Part shown: positions 16,406 to 24,662 of the stretch, piece after piece
How positions within the stretch are numbered: position 1 is the stretch's first letter
Layout of the letters: every line of letters starts with the position of its first letter
NCBI RefSeq assembly: GCF_965208555.1
Contig: NZ_OZ242342.1
Span: 3,542,853 to 3,606,852 of the forward strand
Source of the DNA: Poriferisodalis sp965208555
GTDB lineage: Bacteria > Actinomycetota > Acidimicrobiia > Acidimicrobiales > Poriferisodalaceae
Direction of reading: 5' to 3'
Length of the DNA stretch: 64,000 bases
Notes under the pieces: generated by a model
Databases searched by the model: none
What the model saw: the letters and a program-made list of their open reading frames with translations, nothing else
Told to the model about the DNA's origin: nothing
Made by a program: the position numbers and the translations under genes

Positions 16406-18040
16406 ATGCTGCCTGATCTGCTGGTCCCGCTCGGGCTCCTGATTGTCGTGGCCAAGCTCCTCGAGGGGCTGCTGGGACGACTCGGCCTGAGTTCGATCGT
16501 CGCGTATGCGCTGACCGGCATCCTGCTGGGTCCTGTCTTCGGCGTGGTCGAGCCCACCAGTGAGCTGCAGATCTTCCTGGGACTGGGAATCTTCGTGCTG
16601 TTCTTCGTCATCGGCTTCGACGAGATCGATGTGCGCGGCTTCGTGTCGATCATCCGCGGCCGCTACTTTGCCGCCGCACTCATCTCTGTCGCCATCTCCA
16701 CGGCGGTCTCCCTGTCGGTCACCTCGGACATCTTCGGCCTGAGCTTCTCGCTCGGCCTTCCGACGACCGACGCGCTCGCCCTGGCGGGCGTGCTGTCGCT
16801 CTCCAGCTTGGGCCTGGTGGCCAAGGTGCTCTCCGACAGCGGTCAGCTGCGCGAGCGCATCGGTCTCAAGATCTTCGCGGTCGTGCTCATCGCCGAGATC
16901 ATGGCGCTGCTGGTGGTCGGCTTCACGGTCGGCGAACATGCCGAAGCTTCCGATGCCGCCGCGATCGTCCGGCTGATCGCCCAGATCGTCGGTTTCGTCC
17001 TGATTGCCTGGCTGCTGTCGGCTCGCGTGCTCCCTGCGGCTATCTCGCTGCTGCAACGCATCTTCGACGTGCCGCAGCTGTCGTTCGGCCTGCTGCTGGG
17101 CGGTCTGTTCTTGGTAGTGGTCGGTGCGGAGCGCATGGGTCTGCATGGCAGCATCGGGGCACTGCTCTTCGGCGCCGCTCTGTCGGGCCTGCCCGAGCAA
17201 GTGCGCAACGACATCATGCCCGGATTCCGCAGCGCGTCTGAAGGCCTGTTCGTGCCGCTGTTCTTCGCTTCAGCCGGGCTGTACTTCGACCTGTCTTTCC
17301 TGGATCAGCCGCTGACCACCATCGTCGCTCTGGTCGTCATCCCGCTGGCGGGCAAATTCGCCGGGGCCTTCATCGGTACGTTCCTGGTGCGCATCGACGT
17401 GCCGTTGACGATGGCCACGGGTCTGATGGCCAAGGGCGTTGCCGAAGTTGCGTTCCTGCTGGTGATGCTGGAACAGGGTGTCATCGGTGCGGATGTCTTT
17501 TCGCTGCTCGTGCTCGTCATGCTCGGTTACATGCTGGTGATGCCACCGCTCATCACCGCAGCGGTCGAACGCGCCCGGACCAGCAAGGTGCGGGTGGCTC
17601 CGCATTCCATGCCGCCGTCGTTCGCTCGCTACGCGCTCGCTGACGTCCGGGTGGGCAGCTTGCTGGACGCGACTCGCGAGCTGCCAGGTCCAAACGTGAC
17701 GGTCGAGGAGCTCCTTGCGGAGTGGACGGTGCCCGGGCACACCGACTATGTCGTGGCGTCCGACGACGAGGTGGTGGGCGTCGTCTCGCTTTCTCGACTC
17801 CGAAGGGTTCGGCGCGGCAACCGGCCCACGACGCCGCTGCGTGCGGTGATGCGCCCGTGCCCGATGGCAGCCCGCCCCGATGAGCCGATCAGCGACGTGC
17901 TTGAACGCATGGCCAAGTACGCCATCAGCGTGACGCCAGTAGTGGACGGACCCGACGGAGATTTCTGCGGCACCGTCGCAACCCACGACGTCATCGACCT
18001 GCTGCTGCTGATGGACGAGATCAAGCCACAGTCCGACTGA
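16406..18040 (+). CDS. Cation/proton antiporter (CPA2, KefB-like) with C-terminal CBS pair
   Basis: 544 residues. The first ~390 form 12 or so membrane segments of the Na+/H+ exchanger fold; characteristic stretches are GLPTTDALALAGVLSLSSLG and KGVAEVAFLLVMLEQGV. The soluble C-terminus (about 395-540) holds two CBS-like repeats (DYVVASDDEVVGVVSLSRL and a repeat ending in CGTVATHDVIDLL), which in such proteins bind adenosyl ligands and gate transport. It probably exchanges K+ or Na+ for H+. No TrkA-N domain is present, unlike classical KefB. It is divergent from the amidohydrolase gene. Confidence 0.87.
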   Translation: MLPDLLVPLGLLIVVAKLLEGLLGRLGLSSIVAYALTGILLGPVFGVVEPTSELQIFLGLGIFVLFFVIGFDEIDVRGFVSIIRGRYFAAALISVAISTAVSLSVTSDIFGLSFSLGLPTTDALALAGVLSLSSLGLVAKVLSDSGQLRERIGLKIFAVVLIAEIMALLVVGFTVGEHAEASDAAAIVRLIAQIVGFVLIAWLLSARVLPAAISLLQRIFDVPQLSFGLLLGGLFLVVVGAERMGLHGSIGALLFGAALSGLPEQVRNDIMPGFRSASEGLFVPLFFASAGLYFDLSFLDQPLTTIVALVVIPLAGKFAGAFIGTFLVRIDVPLTMATGLMAKGVAEVAFLLVMLEQGVIGADVFSLLVLVMLGYMLVMPPLITAAVERARTSKVRVAPHSMPPSFARYALADVRVGSLLDATRELPGPNVTVEELLAEWTVPGHTDYVVASDDEVVGVVSLSRLRRVRRGNRPTTPLRAVMRPCPMAARPDEPISDVLERMAKYAISVTPVVDGPDGDFCGTVATHDVIDLLLLMDEIKPQSD

Positions 18041-18069
18041 GCACGCAGGACCTGCGGGACGGCGCCCAG

Positions 18070-18075
18070 TACGGT
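18070..18075 (+). promoter_or_regulatory. Leaderless -10 box of the PhyH gene
   Basis: TACGGT lies 7 nt before ATG 18083; no Shine-Dalgarno sequence intervenes. Confidence 0.5.
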
Positions 18076-18082
18076 TTGTGCC

Positions 18083-18988
18083 ATGACCCTCGCCGAAGTT
18101 GTCCCGTCCGCCAGCGACGTCATCACGGACAGCCAGCGTGCCGACTATGAGGCGAACGGGTACTTGTGCCTGCCCGGTTTTGTCGGATCAGATTGGCTCG
18201 ATGAGCTTCGGTCGGTGACGGCGGACTTCGTTGAAGCCAGCCGTGCCGAGACTGCTTCCGGCAAGGTCTTCGACCTCGAGCCCACACACACCGCCGAAGC
18301 GCCACGGCTGCGCCGGCTCATCTCACCGGTGGATCAGCATCCGACATACGCACGCTTCACCTTCGAGGGTCCGCCGGCACAGCTCGCTGCGGCTTTGCTG
18401 GGCGGACCGGTGCGCTACCACCACTCCAAGCTCAATTTCAAGTGGTCTGACGGTGGCGAAGAGGTGAAGTGGCACCAGGACATCCAGTTCTGGCCTCACA
18501 CCGACTTCACGCCATTGACGATCGGCGTGTATCTCGAAGACGTCGACGACGACATGTCTCCGATGGGCGTGCTGCCCGGCAGCCACCTCGGTCAGCTGTA
18601 CGACTTGTACGCCTCCGACGGCGCATGGGCCGGCGCGATGGGCGACGCCGATATTGCTGGGCTGGATCTGGAGAAGATGGTGTACCTCGACGGACCCGCT
18701 GGATCCGTCACCGTGCACAACTGCTGCATGGTGCACGGCTCGCTGCCCAACCACTCGCCCCGGCCCCGACCCTTGCTGCTGCAGACCTACTCCGCGATCG
18801 AGTCCTACCCCATCGGCCACATCGGCGCGAACGGGGTCACCGGGGCGAACGGGGGACGGATCTGCGGCGGCGAGGCATCGCAGAGGCTCACCATCGGCGG
18901 GCGGACGATGCACGGGGCGCCGGACTGGTCGCGCAAGGGCCCGCCGACGATCTTCGGGTCACAGCAGAACGACGACACCGGCGGCTGA
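18083..18988 (+). CDS. Phytanoyl-CoA dioxygenase (PhyH)-family oxygenase
   Basis: 301 residues, Fe(II)/2-oxoglutarate oxygenase fold. The iron triad is visible as WHQDIQFWP (His and Asp) and VHGSLPNHSP (distal His), followed by an Arg-containing SPRPRPLLLQTY that should bind 2-oxoglutarate. N-terminal DYEANGYLCLPGF is typical of the family start. The substrate is unknown; relatives hydroxylate small metabolites such as ectoine, phytanoyl-CoA or phosphonates. An APH-like kinase gene follows about 45 bp later on the same strand, which may mean a shared pathway. Confidence 0.88.
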   Translation: MTLAEVVPSASDVITDSQRADYEANGYLCLPGFVGSDWLDELRSVTADFVEASRAETASGKVFDLEPTHTAEAPRLRRLISPVDQHPTYARFTFEGPPAQLAAALLGGPVRYHHSKLNFKWSDGGEEVKWHQDIQFWPHTDFTPLTIGVYLEDVDDDMSPMGVLPGSHLGQLYDLYASDGAWAGAMGDADIAGLDLEKMVYLDGPAGSVTVHNCCMVHGSLPNHSPRPRPLLLQTYSAIESYPIGHIGANGVTGANGGRICGGEASQRLTIGGRTMHGAPDWSRKGPPTIFGSQQNDDTGG

Positions 18989-19033
18989 TCTGCCGGATCG
19001 CTCCAGACCCGATCCCCACCTCGGGAGTGCGCG

Positions 19034-20605
19034 ATGACCGGCGAAGGCCACCATCGGTTGCCGGACTTCTTCGAGGCGCTCGATGCGGTGGTGCGCCGTG
19101 AGATTCCCGATTGCGCCCGTTTGGAGGACGCTGAGCGCCTGAGCGGCGGGGCCAGCATGGAAACGTACCGGCTGCGGTGCCGCCGTTTGTCGGATGCTGC
19201 GGACACCTTCGACGTCTGCCTGCGCCGGGGGCCTGACGGCGAAGATCGCGAAGGCGACAACGTCACCGGCGTGGAGGCCGAGGCGTTGTGCATGAGCACG
19301 GCACGCTCGGCAGGCGTTCCCGAGCCCGAGGTGCTGTACGTGCTGCGGGCCGCAGACGGCATCGGCGCCGGGTTCCTCATGGAGTGGCTGGACGGCGTGA
19401 CCTTGGGCGCTCGCATCGCCCGGGCACCCGAACTGGCAGCGGCCCGCTCACGGCTGGCCTTTCAATGCGGTCAAGAGATGGCGCGCGTTCACGGCATCGA
19501 TCTGGAGACCACGGGCTTGGCGAACGTGCTGCGCAGGGTCGATCCCGGTGAGTATTTGGCCGAGTCATGGGACCGCTACAAGGAGATGCCCACGCCCCAG
19601 CCGATGATCGACTATGCGGGCCGGTGGCTGACTGAGCAACTCGACGGCCGCGGCTCGGTCGAGCTGACGCTGGTGCACAACGACTTCCGCAACGGCAACG
19701 TCATGGTGGATGCCGACGAGGGCCTGACCGCCGTGCTCGATTGGGAGACGGCACATATCGGCGACCCGATGCGCGACTTGGGCTGGATGTGCACGAACTC
19801 GTGGCGATTCGGGCAGCGTCACCTGCCCGTAGGCGGGTTCGGCGAGTACGAGGACCTGTTCGCCGGCTACGAGGAAGTCTCGGGCACAGCCATCGACCGG
19901 GATCGCGTGCAGTACTGGGAAGTGTTCGGCTCGTTCTGGTGGGCGGTGGGCTGCCTCGGCATGGCTGATCGCTACCGGATCGGCTCCGATGCCACTGTGG
20001 AGCGGCCCGGCATCGGCCGGCGCAGCTCGGAGTGCCAGCTCGACTGCGTGAACCTCATCATTCCCGGACCCATCGAATTCCTCCCCGCCGTGTCTGAACT
20101 TGGTCTCCTCGAACCCGACTTCGGCCGCCGGCCGAGCGAGCCGTCGGCGCTTGGGGGCAGCCACACCAGTGCTGCCGCACATGCCGCGGCAGGCGACATG
20201 CCCCGCATGGACGAGCTGCTCGAGAGCGTGCGCGACTTCCTGCACGGTGAGGTCCGCCAAGCCACCGAGGGACGCACGAAGTTCCTCGCTCTTGTGGCTG
20301 GCAATTCGATCGACATCGCGCTGCGGGAACGCCTGATCGGCCCGCAGCTGCATCGTTACGAGCTCGACCGGCTCACCGCTCTGGTAGGCGACGCGGCACT
20401 GCTGGCAAACTCAGCGCGCTCGGGGGACGCTGCAGTCGCCGAGCAGGTGACTGCGTTGCGCTGGAAGCTCGTGCACGCGCTGCGGGAGGGCTCGATGCCG
20501 CTGGACGAACCCGGTCTAGCGGACTACCTGCGCACTTCGGCCGCACACCAGGTGGCGATCGATCAGCCCAAGTACTCGGCCTTCCGCCACATCGTGGGTC
20601 AGTGA
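19034..20605 (+). CDS. APH-family phosphotransferase fused to a C-terminal DUF6285-like domain
   Basis: 523 residues. The N-terminal ~350 form an aminoglycoside phosphotransferase/choline kinase-like kinase: LSGGASMETYRL near the glycine-rich loop, the catalytic loop LVHNDFRNGNVMVD, and the metal-binding VLDWETAHIGDP. This resembles the ACAD10-type kinases that act with acyl-CoA dehydrogenases. The last ~110 residues (from PRMDELLESVRDFL) look like DUF6285, a partner domain often found next to this kinase class. It phosphorylates an unknown hydroxyl compound. It shares a strand with the PhyH gene. Confidence 0.85.
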   Translation: MTGEGHHRLPDFFEALDAVVRREIPDCARLEDAERLSGGASMETYRLRCRRLSDAADTFDVCLRRGPDGEDREGDNVTGVEAEALCMSTARSAGVPEPEVLYVLRAADGIGAGFLMEWLDGVTLGARIARAPELAAARSRLAFQCGQEMARVHGIDLETTGLANVLRRVDPGEYLAESWDRYKEMPTPQPMIDYAGRWLTEQLDGRGSVELTLVHNDFRNGNVMVDADEGLTAVLDWETAHIGDPMRDLGWMCTNSWRFGQRHLPVGGFGEYEDLFAGYEEVSGTAIDRDRVQYWEVFGSFWWAVGCLGMADRYRIGSDATVERPGIGRRSSECQLDCVNLIIPGPIEFLPAVSELGLLEPDFGRRPSEPSALGGSHTSAAAHAAAGDMPRMDELLESVRDFLHGEVRQATEGRTKFLALVAGNSIDIALRERLIGPQLHRYELDRLTALVGDAALLANSARSGDAAVAEQVTALRWKLVHALREGSMPLDEPGLADYLRTSAAHQVAIDQPKYSAFRHIVGQ

Positions 20606-20636
20606 CCGCGCCGGCCTGAGCGGGTGCGGCCGCTGC

Positions 20637-20653
20637 AGCCCAGAAGCTGGGCT
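20637..20653. terminator. Hairpin between convergent genes
   Basis: AGCCCA-GAAGC-TGGGCT, a 6-bp stem that reaches into the stop codon of the DUF1761-like gene. It lies between the 3' ends of two converging genes. No T-run, so terminator function is tentative. Confidence 0.35.
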
Positions 20654-21077
20654 AACGCCACAGCGCGAGCAGCACACCGATGACGCTGTAGGAGATCAGC
20701 GGGTAGCCGGCGTTGATCGCGAGCAGCCTGAAGCTGCGGCCCTCGAAGGCGTAGTTGATGCCGTTGGAGGTGACAACGAAGCCAACAGCGGCGAGCACGC
20801 CCAGTCCGAGGCCTTCGCCGAAGGAATCGACATCGAGGCCTTGGCCAAGCAGCGCCAGCGCCAGGGTGAAGACGAATGCCAGCACGATCGCCAGCACGTA
20901 CGGGTACCACTGGCGCGGCGTGCCCTTCATCGCCTCCATGTCCTCATCGGTCAGCCCGACTTCGGCCATCCACGGCTTGGCCAGCGTGCTGTACCACGCT
21001 GCCCCGAGCACCTGGTTGAACACGATCGCCACGATGATCGCCCACCAGTTCAGGCTCCCCAGGTCCATTGCATCCAT
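20652..21077 (-). CDS. DUF1761-family membrane protein
   Basis: About 141 residues from ATG 21077, preceded by AGGAG at 7-8 nt; a longer open frame to 21161 is less likely. Four hydrophobic segments are seen at about residues 8-28, 57-77, 88-108 and 118-139. The first carries the family-like VFNQVLGAAWYSTLAKPWM. The function of the family is unknown. It follows the Cache-domain lipoprotein gene on the same strand by about 17 bp. Confidence 0.75.
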   Translation of the reverse strand: MDAMDLGSLNWWAIIVAIVFNQVLGAAWYSTLAKPWMAEVGLTDEDMEAMKGTPRQWYPYVLAIVLAFVFTLALALLGQGLDVDSFGEGLGLGVLAAVGFVVTSNGINYAFEGRSFRLLAINAGYPLISYSVIGVLLALWR

Positions 21078-21094
21078 GAGTGCTCTCCTGTCAT

Positions 21095-22081
21095 TCAGCC
21101 GGTTGACTCGTTGCGGTACCAACCGCCGCCTATGAGTGTGCCGTCCACGTCGATCAGCCACATGCGCATGGTCCTGGGGTGACCGGACTCGGCGGGATTG
21201 TCCTTGGCGACGATCCAGCCGCCCTCTGCGGTGGCGTCGCGCACAGCCGGTCCCAGCAGATCTTCGATGTCGGTCCCGATGAGGCTGGGATCTATGTGAG
21301 CCAGGATCTGGCCGTCGGGAGTCGCGACGATGCCCGTGAAGTAGCCGTCCAGCGTGTTGGTCCTGTTGTAGTACTGCGCGGTCGGAATGAGGCCTGCAGT
21401 GATGCCCCGTGGATCGTTGGAATACGCGAAGTAGGCCTCCAGCCCGCCGTCGCGAAAGTGCTCAGCCGCCTCTGAGAACAGCAGCGGTGCGAGCTCCTCG
21501 GTGTCGATGTACCAGCCAGAGCCGAACAGCAGCCCGTCATGGCGGACGACCCAGGCGTTCTTCAGCTCGAACACGTCGTCGTCGCCGAGTGTCTCTGCGG
21601 CCGGGTTGACATACACGTAGGGCACCCAACGGCCCGACTCGGTAGCGGCGAGCATCTCAGGGCCGAAGTTGTAGCCGTTGATGTCGGTGCCCACGGCGCC
21701 CTTGACGTCCAGCCCCCGCCGACCCGGTTCGTAGTGGCCGATGACGGTGCCGTCACGATCGATGACGAACACGTACCACTCGTCGTCGACGTTGGCGGGG
21801 TCGTTGTAGTGAGCCAGCATGGAATCCAGCCCCTCTGCCTCATAACGGGCGACGGCTTGGTCCACGACGAACTGCGTGTACGCCGCTGGATCGGCCTTCG
21901 AAGGTGCCGATGGCGCGTCGTCGGCCGTGCCGGCGTTGCCAGTGCAACCGGCGACGAGCAGCAGCCCGGCAGCCGCGATGGCTGCCAGCAGGGCCACTAC
22001 AGGCCGCCGGCTACCGTGCAGCTGATCGCTGCGAGCGTGCTGTGGGAGCCGCTGGCGTACGCGGTCCCGTCCACGGTCCAT
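21095..22081 (-). CDS. Lipoprotein with tandem Cache-type sensor domains
   Basis: A lipobox (LLLVAGC) follows a hydrophobic signal segment, so the protein is probably anchored outside the membrane. The mature part (about 270 residues) contains two repeats of the single-Cache kind: VFVIDRDGTVIGHY...VGTDINGYNFGPEML and GIVATPDGQILAHIDPSLIGTDIEDLLGP. Cache domains bind small extracellular ligands; here there is no kinase or methyl-accepting part, so it may act as a solute-binding or signalling lipoprotein. The start is uncertain: ATG 22081 gives a basic n-region, while GTG 21997 would overlap the upstream stop as TAGTG. Confidence 0.75.
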   Translation of the reverse strand: MDRGRDRVRQRLPQHARSDQLHGSRRPVVALLAAIAAAGLLLVAGCTGNAGTADDAPSAPSKADPAAYTQFVVDQAVARYEAEGLDSMLAHYNDPANVDDEWYVFVIDRDGTVIGHYEPGRRGLDVKGAVGTDINGYNFGPEMLAATESGRWVPYVYVNPAAETLGDDDVFELKNAWVVRHDGLLFGSGWYIDTEELAPLLFSEAAEHFRDGGLEAYFAYSNDPRGITAGLIPTAQYYNRTNTLDGYFTGIVATPDGQILAHIDPSLIGTDIEDLLGPAVRDATAEGGWIVAKDNPAESGHPRTMRMWLIDVDGTLIGGGWYRNESTG

Positions 22082-22710
22082 GTGCCCTGAGCAACCGATG
22101 TCCACTCATGGGACAGCTCGTCGTCGGTTCCGTCATCGAGCGGGATGAACTGGCCGAACCTCGGGTATCCCGTGGAGTACTCCGCCCACACTTCCCAGCC
22201 CGTTGTCCCCTCAGCGGGGTCCAAGGTCACGGTGATCGAGGACGCGGTCGTCGTACACGAAATGCTGCTCGACGAGCTCGACGGCGTTGTAGTCGTTGTC
22301 GTAGTGGTCGTGGTGGTCGTGGTCGTGCCGGCAGTGGCGACCGTGCAGGTCGCCTCCCCGATGCTGATCCATGAGCCGTCGACCGTCTGCATGGTCACGC
22401 CCACGGTGTAGGTGCCCGTCGACAGATTGGTGAACTCCGACGAGGCCGACCCGGTGGTCCGACCGCTCCAGTCCACGATCTGGCTGACCTCTGATCCTGC
22501 GGAGTTCCGCACCCACGCCGTGTATTGGTAGGCGCGCATCTCGCCGTTCCACGACACCGTGATCGAGGAAGTACCCGCCGAACACGACACTCCGCTGTAC
22601 ACATGCGCGCCAGCCACCAGAGTCATGCCAGCCACAAGTAGCAACGCAATCGCCGAAACCGCAACAACTCGAACGACTTTGCCGGCATGCGCTCTATCGG
22701 TGGTGTTCAC
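21997..22710 (-). CDS. Secreted protein with two Ig/Fn3-like repeats joined by a poly-Thr linker
   Basis: About 237 residues from GTG 22710. An N-terminal signal or anchor segment (VVAVSAIALLLVAGMTLVAG) is followed by two related domains. Each begins with SC-x3/4-SSITV and ends with CTVA, so each probably holds one disulfide. They are joined by a run of 14 Thr and then six Ser, a typical extracellular, possibly glycosylated, linker. No enzyme motif is seen; a surface adhesin or binding role is a guess. The gene starts beside a perfect palindrome and overlaps the lipoprotein gene behind it. Confidence 0.7.
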   Translation of the reverse strand: MNTTDRAHAGKVVRVVAVSAIALLLVAGMTLVAGAHVYSGVSCSAGTSSITVSWNGEMRAYQYTAWVRNSAGSEVSQIVDWSGRTTGSASSEFTNLSTGTYTVGVTMQTVDGSWISIGEATCTVATAGTTTTTTTTTTTTTTPSSSSSSISCTTTASSITVTLDPAEGTTGWEVWAEYSTGYPRFGQFIPLDDGTDDELSHEWTSVAQGTWTVDGTAYASGSHSTLAAISCTVAGGL

Positions 22711-22718
22711 AACAATAG

Positions 22719-22724
22719 AGCATA
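22719..22724 (-). promoter_or_regulatory. Candidate -10 box of the Thr-linker protein
   Basis: TATGCT on the minus strand lies 8 nt before GTG 22710 and overlaps the palindrome at 22720-22743, so a bound regulator would cover it. Confidence 0.4.
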
Positions 22725-22743
22725 TGTGCCTATGCACATATGC
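22720..22743. promoter_or_regulatory. Perfect 24-bp inverted repeat, probable operator
   Basis: GCATATGTGC and GCACATATGC, perfect 10-bp arms around CTAT. It covers the -10 region of the leftward secreted-protein gene and lies about 90 bp upstream of the rightward HNH lipoprotein gene. No T-run follows, so it is more likely a regulator site than a terminator. The regulator is unknown. Confidence 0.6.
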
Positions 22744-22819
22744 AAGGCCTAGAGCACCTACATGCAAGGTTCACGCCTGTCGCGAAGTGCTGCAACCGCT
22801 GATTGGCCACGGGCTGATC

Positions 22820-22825
22820 TAGGTT
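22820..22825 (+). promoter_or_regulatory. Leaderless -10 box of the HNH lipoprotein gene
   Basis: TAGGTT, 6 nt before GTG 22832. Confidence 0.5.
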
Positions 22826-22831
22826 GCGCGC

Positions 22832-24001
22832 GTGCTACGCAGCGGGCAGATCGAGAGCCATCGCGTCGCTGTGGGGCAGAAGCTCCGACACCTGCTGTTG
22901 GGTGCTGCTTTGGTCCTTGCTTCGTGCGACGCAGGAACCAGCGATAACGCGGATGTCGAGGAGAATCGGCCGGCTCCTCCCGTCACGGATGCTCGCCCAG
23001 CATCGACGGAGCCAGACCTCGACACGGCCGTGACACGCCCGCCGTCCACCGAGTCTGCGAGCGATGACGGTGCCGCCGACGCCACCGAATCGGCTGACGC
23101 GGGCGAGACCATCGTTGAGGAAGAGGAATCGGAGGCGTTCCCACAGGTCACGTTCCCTGAAGCCACTGTTCGCGATCCGGAGGCGGAAGCCGCCGACCGG
23201 GAGCGACGCCAGAGCGTGATCGGCTTGTTCGAACGGCTGCGCGTCCAGGCTGAGCGCAGAGCCGGATACGACCGGGAGGCGGTCTTCGATGGCTGGCTCT
23301 ACAGCGGCGGCCAATCGACGCGGGATCGGGTGCTGGCCTCTGAACAGCTCCCGGACGGCACATGGTTCTCCACCTACGACTCGGTGGTCGTGCTGGCGGC
23401 GGCTGACCTTGACATCGACCACACTGTGCCGCTCGCCGAGGCATGGGAATCAGGCGGCCATGCTTGGTCAGCCGACACGTGGACACGCTTCGGGAACGAT
23501 CTGGACGACCCACGCTCGCTCATCGCAGTCAGCGCGTCAACGAACCGGAGCAAGGGGGCCAAGGATCCACAGGACTGGTGGCCGCCTGAGTCGGGCTACC
23601 GCTGCCAGTACGCAGCGGATTGGATTGCGGTCAAGGCGCGCTGGAACCTGACGATGGACGCCGCCGAGCAGCGATCGATCGATGCCCAGCTCGAGTCCTG
23701 TTCTGGCGCCGAGTTCGTCTTCAGCTCCCCGCTGACGGCGAGGGTGACGCTCGCGGAGTCCTCGACAGCACCGGAGGACGATTCCTCCGCCGCTGGTGAG
23801 CCCGACGCAGTCCAGGAGGCCATCGAAGAGCCTGCCAACGATTGCCACCCGGCCTACGAGCCGTGCTTGCCATACCTGCCGGGCGACGCGCTCAACTGCG
23901 GCGATCTGACGGCCGAGCAGAAGCCAGTCCGCGTCAAGGAGATCGGCGTAGACCCCTACCGGTTGGATCGCGATCGCAACGGCTTGGGCTGCACGTCCTA
24001 G
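22832..24001 (+). CDS. Secreted lipoprotein with HNH/GmrSD-type nuclease domain and Excalibur-like C-terminus
   Basis: 389 residues. The signal segment ends in a lipobox (LVLASC, Cys at about 32). A long acidic, Pro/Thr-rich spacer (33-120) follows. The central domain (about 130-290) has DIDHTVPLAEAWESGG, NDLDDPRSLIAV, NRSKGAKDPQDWWPP and YRCQYAADWIAVKARW, the pattern of secreted DUF1524-like HNH nucleases. The last ~45 residues (DCHPAYEPCLPYLPGDALNC, ending DRDRNGLGC) resemble the calcium-binding Excalibur region, with paired Cys. It probably cuts extracellular DNA, for nutrients or competition. It is divergent from the palindrome-controlled secreted-protein gene. Confidence 0.82.
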   Translation: MLRSGQIESHRVAVGQKLRHLLLGAALVLASCDAGTSDNADVEENRPAPPVTDARPASTEPDLDTAVTRPPSTESASDDGAADATESADAGETIVEEEESEAFPQVTFPEATVRDPEAEAADRERRQSVIGLFERLRVQAERRAGYDREAVFDGWLYSGGQSTRDRVLASEQLPDGTWFSTYDSVVVLAAADLDIDHTVPLAEAWESGGHAWSADTWTRFGNDLDDPRSLIAVSASTNRSKGAKDPQDWWPPESGYRCQYAADWIAVKARWNLTMDAAEQRSIDAQLESCSGAEFVFSSPLTARVTLAESSTAPEDDSSAAGEPDAVQEAIEEPANDCHPAYEPCLPYLPGDALNCGDLTAEQKPVRVKEIGVDPYRLDRDRNGLGCTS

Positions 24002-24028
24002 CCCAGGACATCGCGGCCTCGAGCGGGT

Positions 24029-24499
24029 TTAGGACTCGGCGGCGGCCTTGATGGCGGCGAGCGTCTCGGTCATGCCTGCACGCACGACGTCTGCACGCGC
24101 CGCCAGTTGTTCAGGGGTGAGCGGCTGAAGGGTAGGCGGCAGCGAGAGGACATCCCAGATTTCGGTCAGAGTGGCTCCGCCTGCCGCACCCGGCGAGATC
24201 CGGTAGGTCCAGCGCACATACGGACCCTCGGGATCGTCCGGGCGAGTCACCCATTCGAAGCACTCTGGGGGCTGGGCGACGGTGACGGTGCACGGCACGC
24301 TCCATTCACGTTCGCCAAGTCGATTGTGGCCTTCGAATGTCGAGCCTTCGGCACCCGGTGTGCCGTTGGTCCAGTCGGCTCCGACATTCTCGGGGCTCCA
24401 CTCGCCCATGCGGGGGACGTCGGACACCAGGGCGTAGACGGCCTGCGGAGGCGCTGCGATTTCCACGCTCGTCTCGTGCTGCATTCCATGAACGGTCAT
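24029..24499 (-). CDS. SRPBCC (START/polyketide cyclase-like) family protein
   Basis: 156 residues from ATG 24499, chosen because TACGGT lies 7 nt upstream; the longer frame to 24739 is rejected. The fold is suggested by VEIAAPPQAVYALVSDVPRM and EWSPENVGADW near the N-terminus, beta-rich EWSVPCTVTVAQPPECFEW in the middle, and a C-terminal helix. These proteins bind hydrophobic ligands or act as cyclases or chaperones; the ligand is unknown. It is divergent from the SCO6745-family gene. Confidence 0.8.
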   Translation of the reverse strand: MTVHGMQHETSVEIAAPPQAVYALVSDVPRMGEWSPENVGADWTNGTPGAEGSTFEGHNRLGEREWSVPCTVTVAQPPECFEWVTRPDDPEGPYVRWTYRISPGAAGGATLTEIWDVLSLPPTLQPLTPEQLAARADVVRAGMTETLAAIKAAAES

Positions 24500-24506
24500 G
24501 GCACGA

Positions 24507-24512
24507 ACCGTA
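24507..24512 (-). promoter_or_regulatory. Leaderless -10 box of the SRPBCC gene
   Basis: TACGGT on the minus strand, 7 nt before ATG 24499; nearly the same box and spacer as at the PhyH gene. Confidence 0.5.
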
Positions 24513-24662
24513 GTGCGGCCCGGTCGCGTCGATCCGGGCTGGTGTGCCTCGGCGGGAATCGCGTGTCGAGGTTCCGGGCCATACCATTGCGGCCACCTCG
24601 GGCGGGTCGTCTGGCCGCCTGCAGGCACCGACGCACGAGCGCCACAGGCATCAGGAGCACAC

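Noticed and set aside
22280..22330. Non-coding microsatellite
   Set aside because: The trinucleotide-rich run encodes the Thr linker in frame, with synonymous variation among codons.
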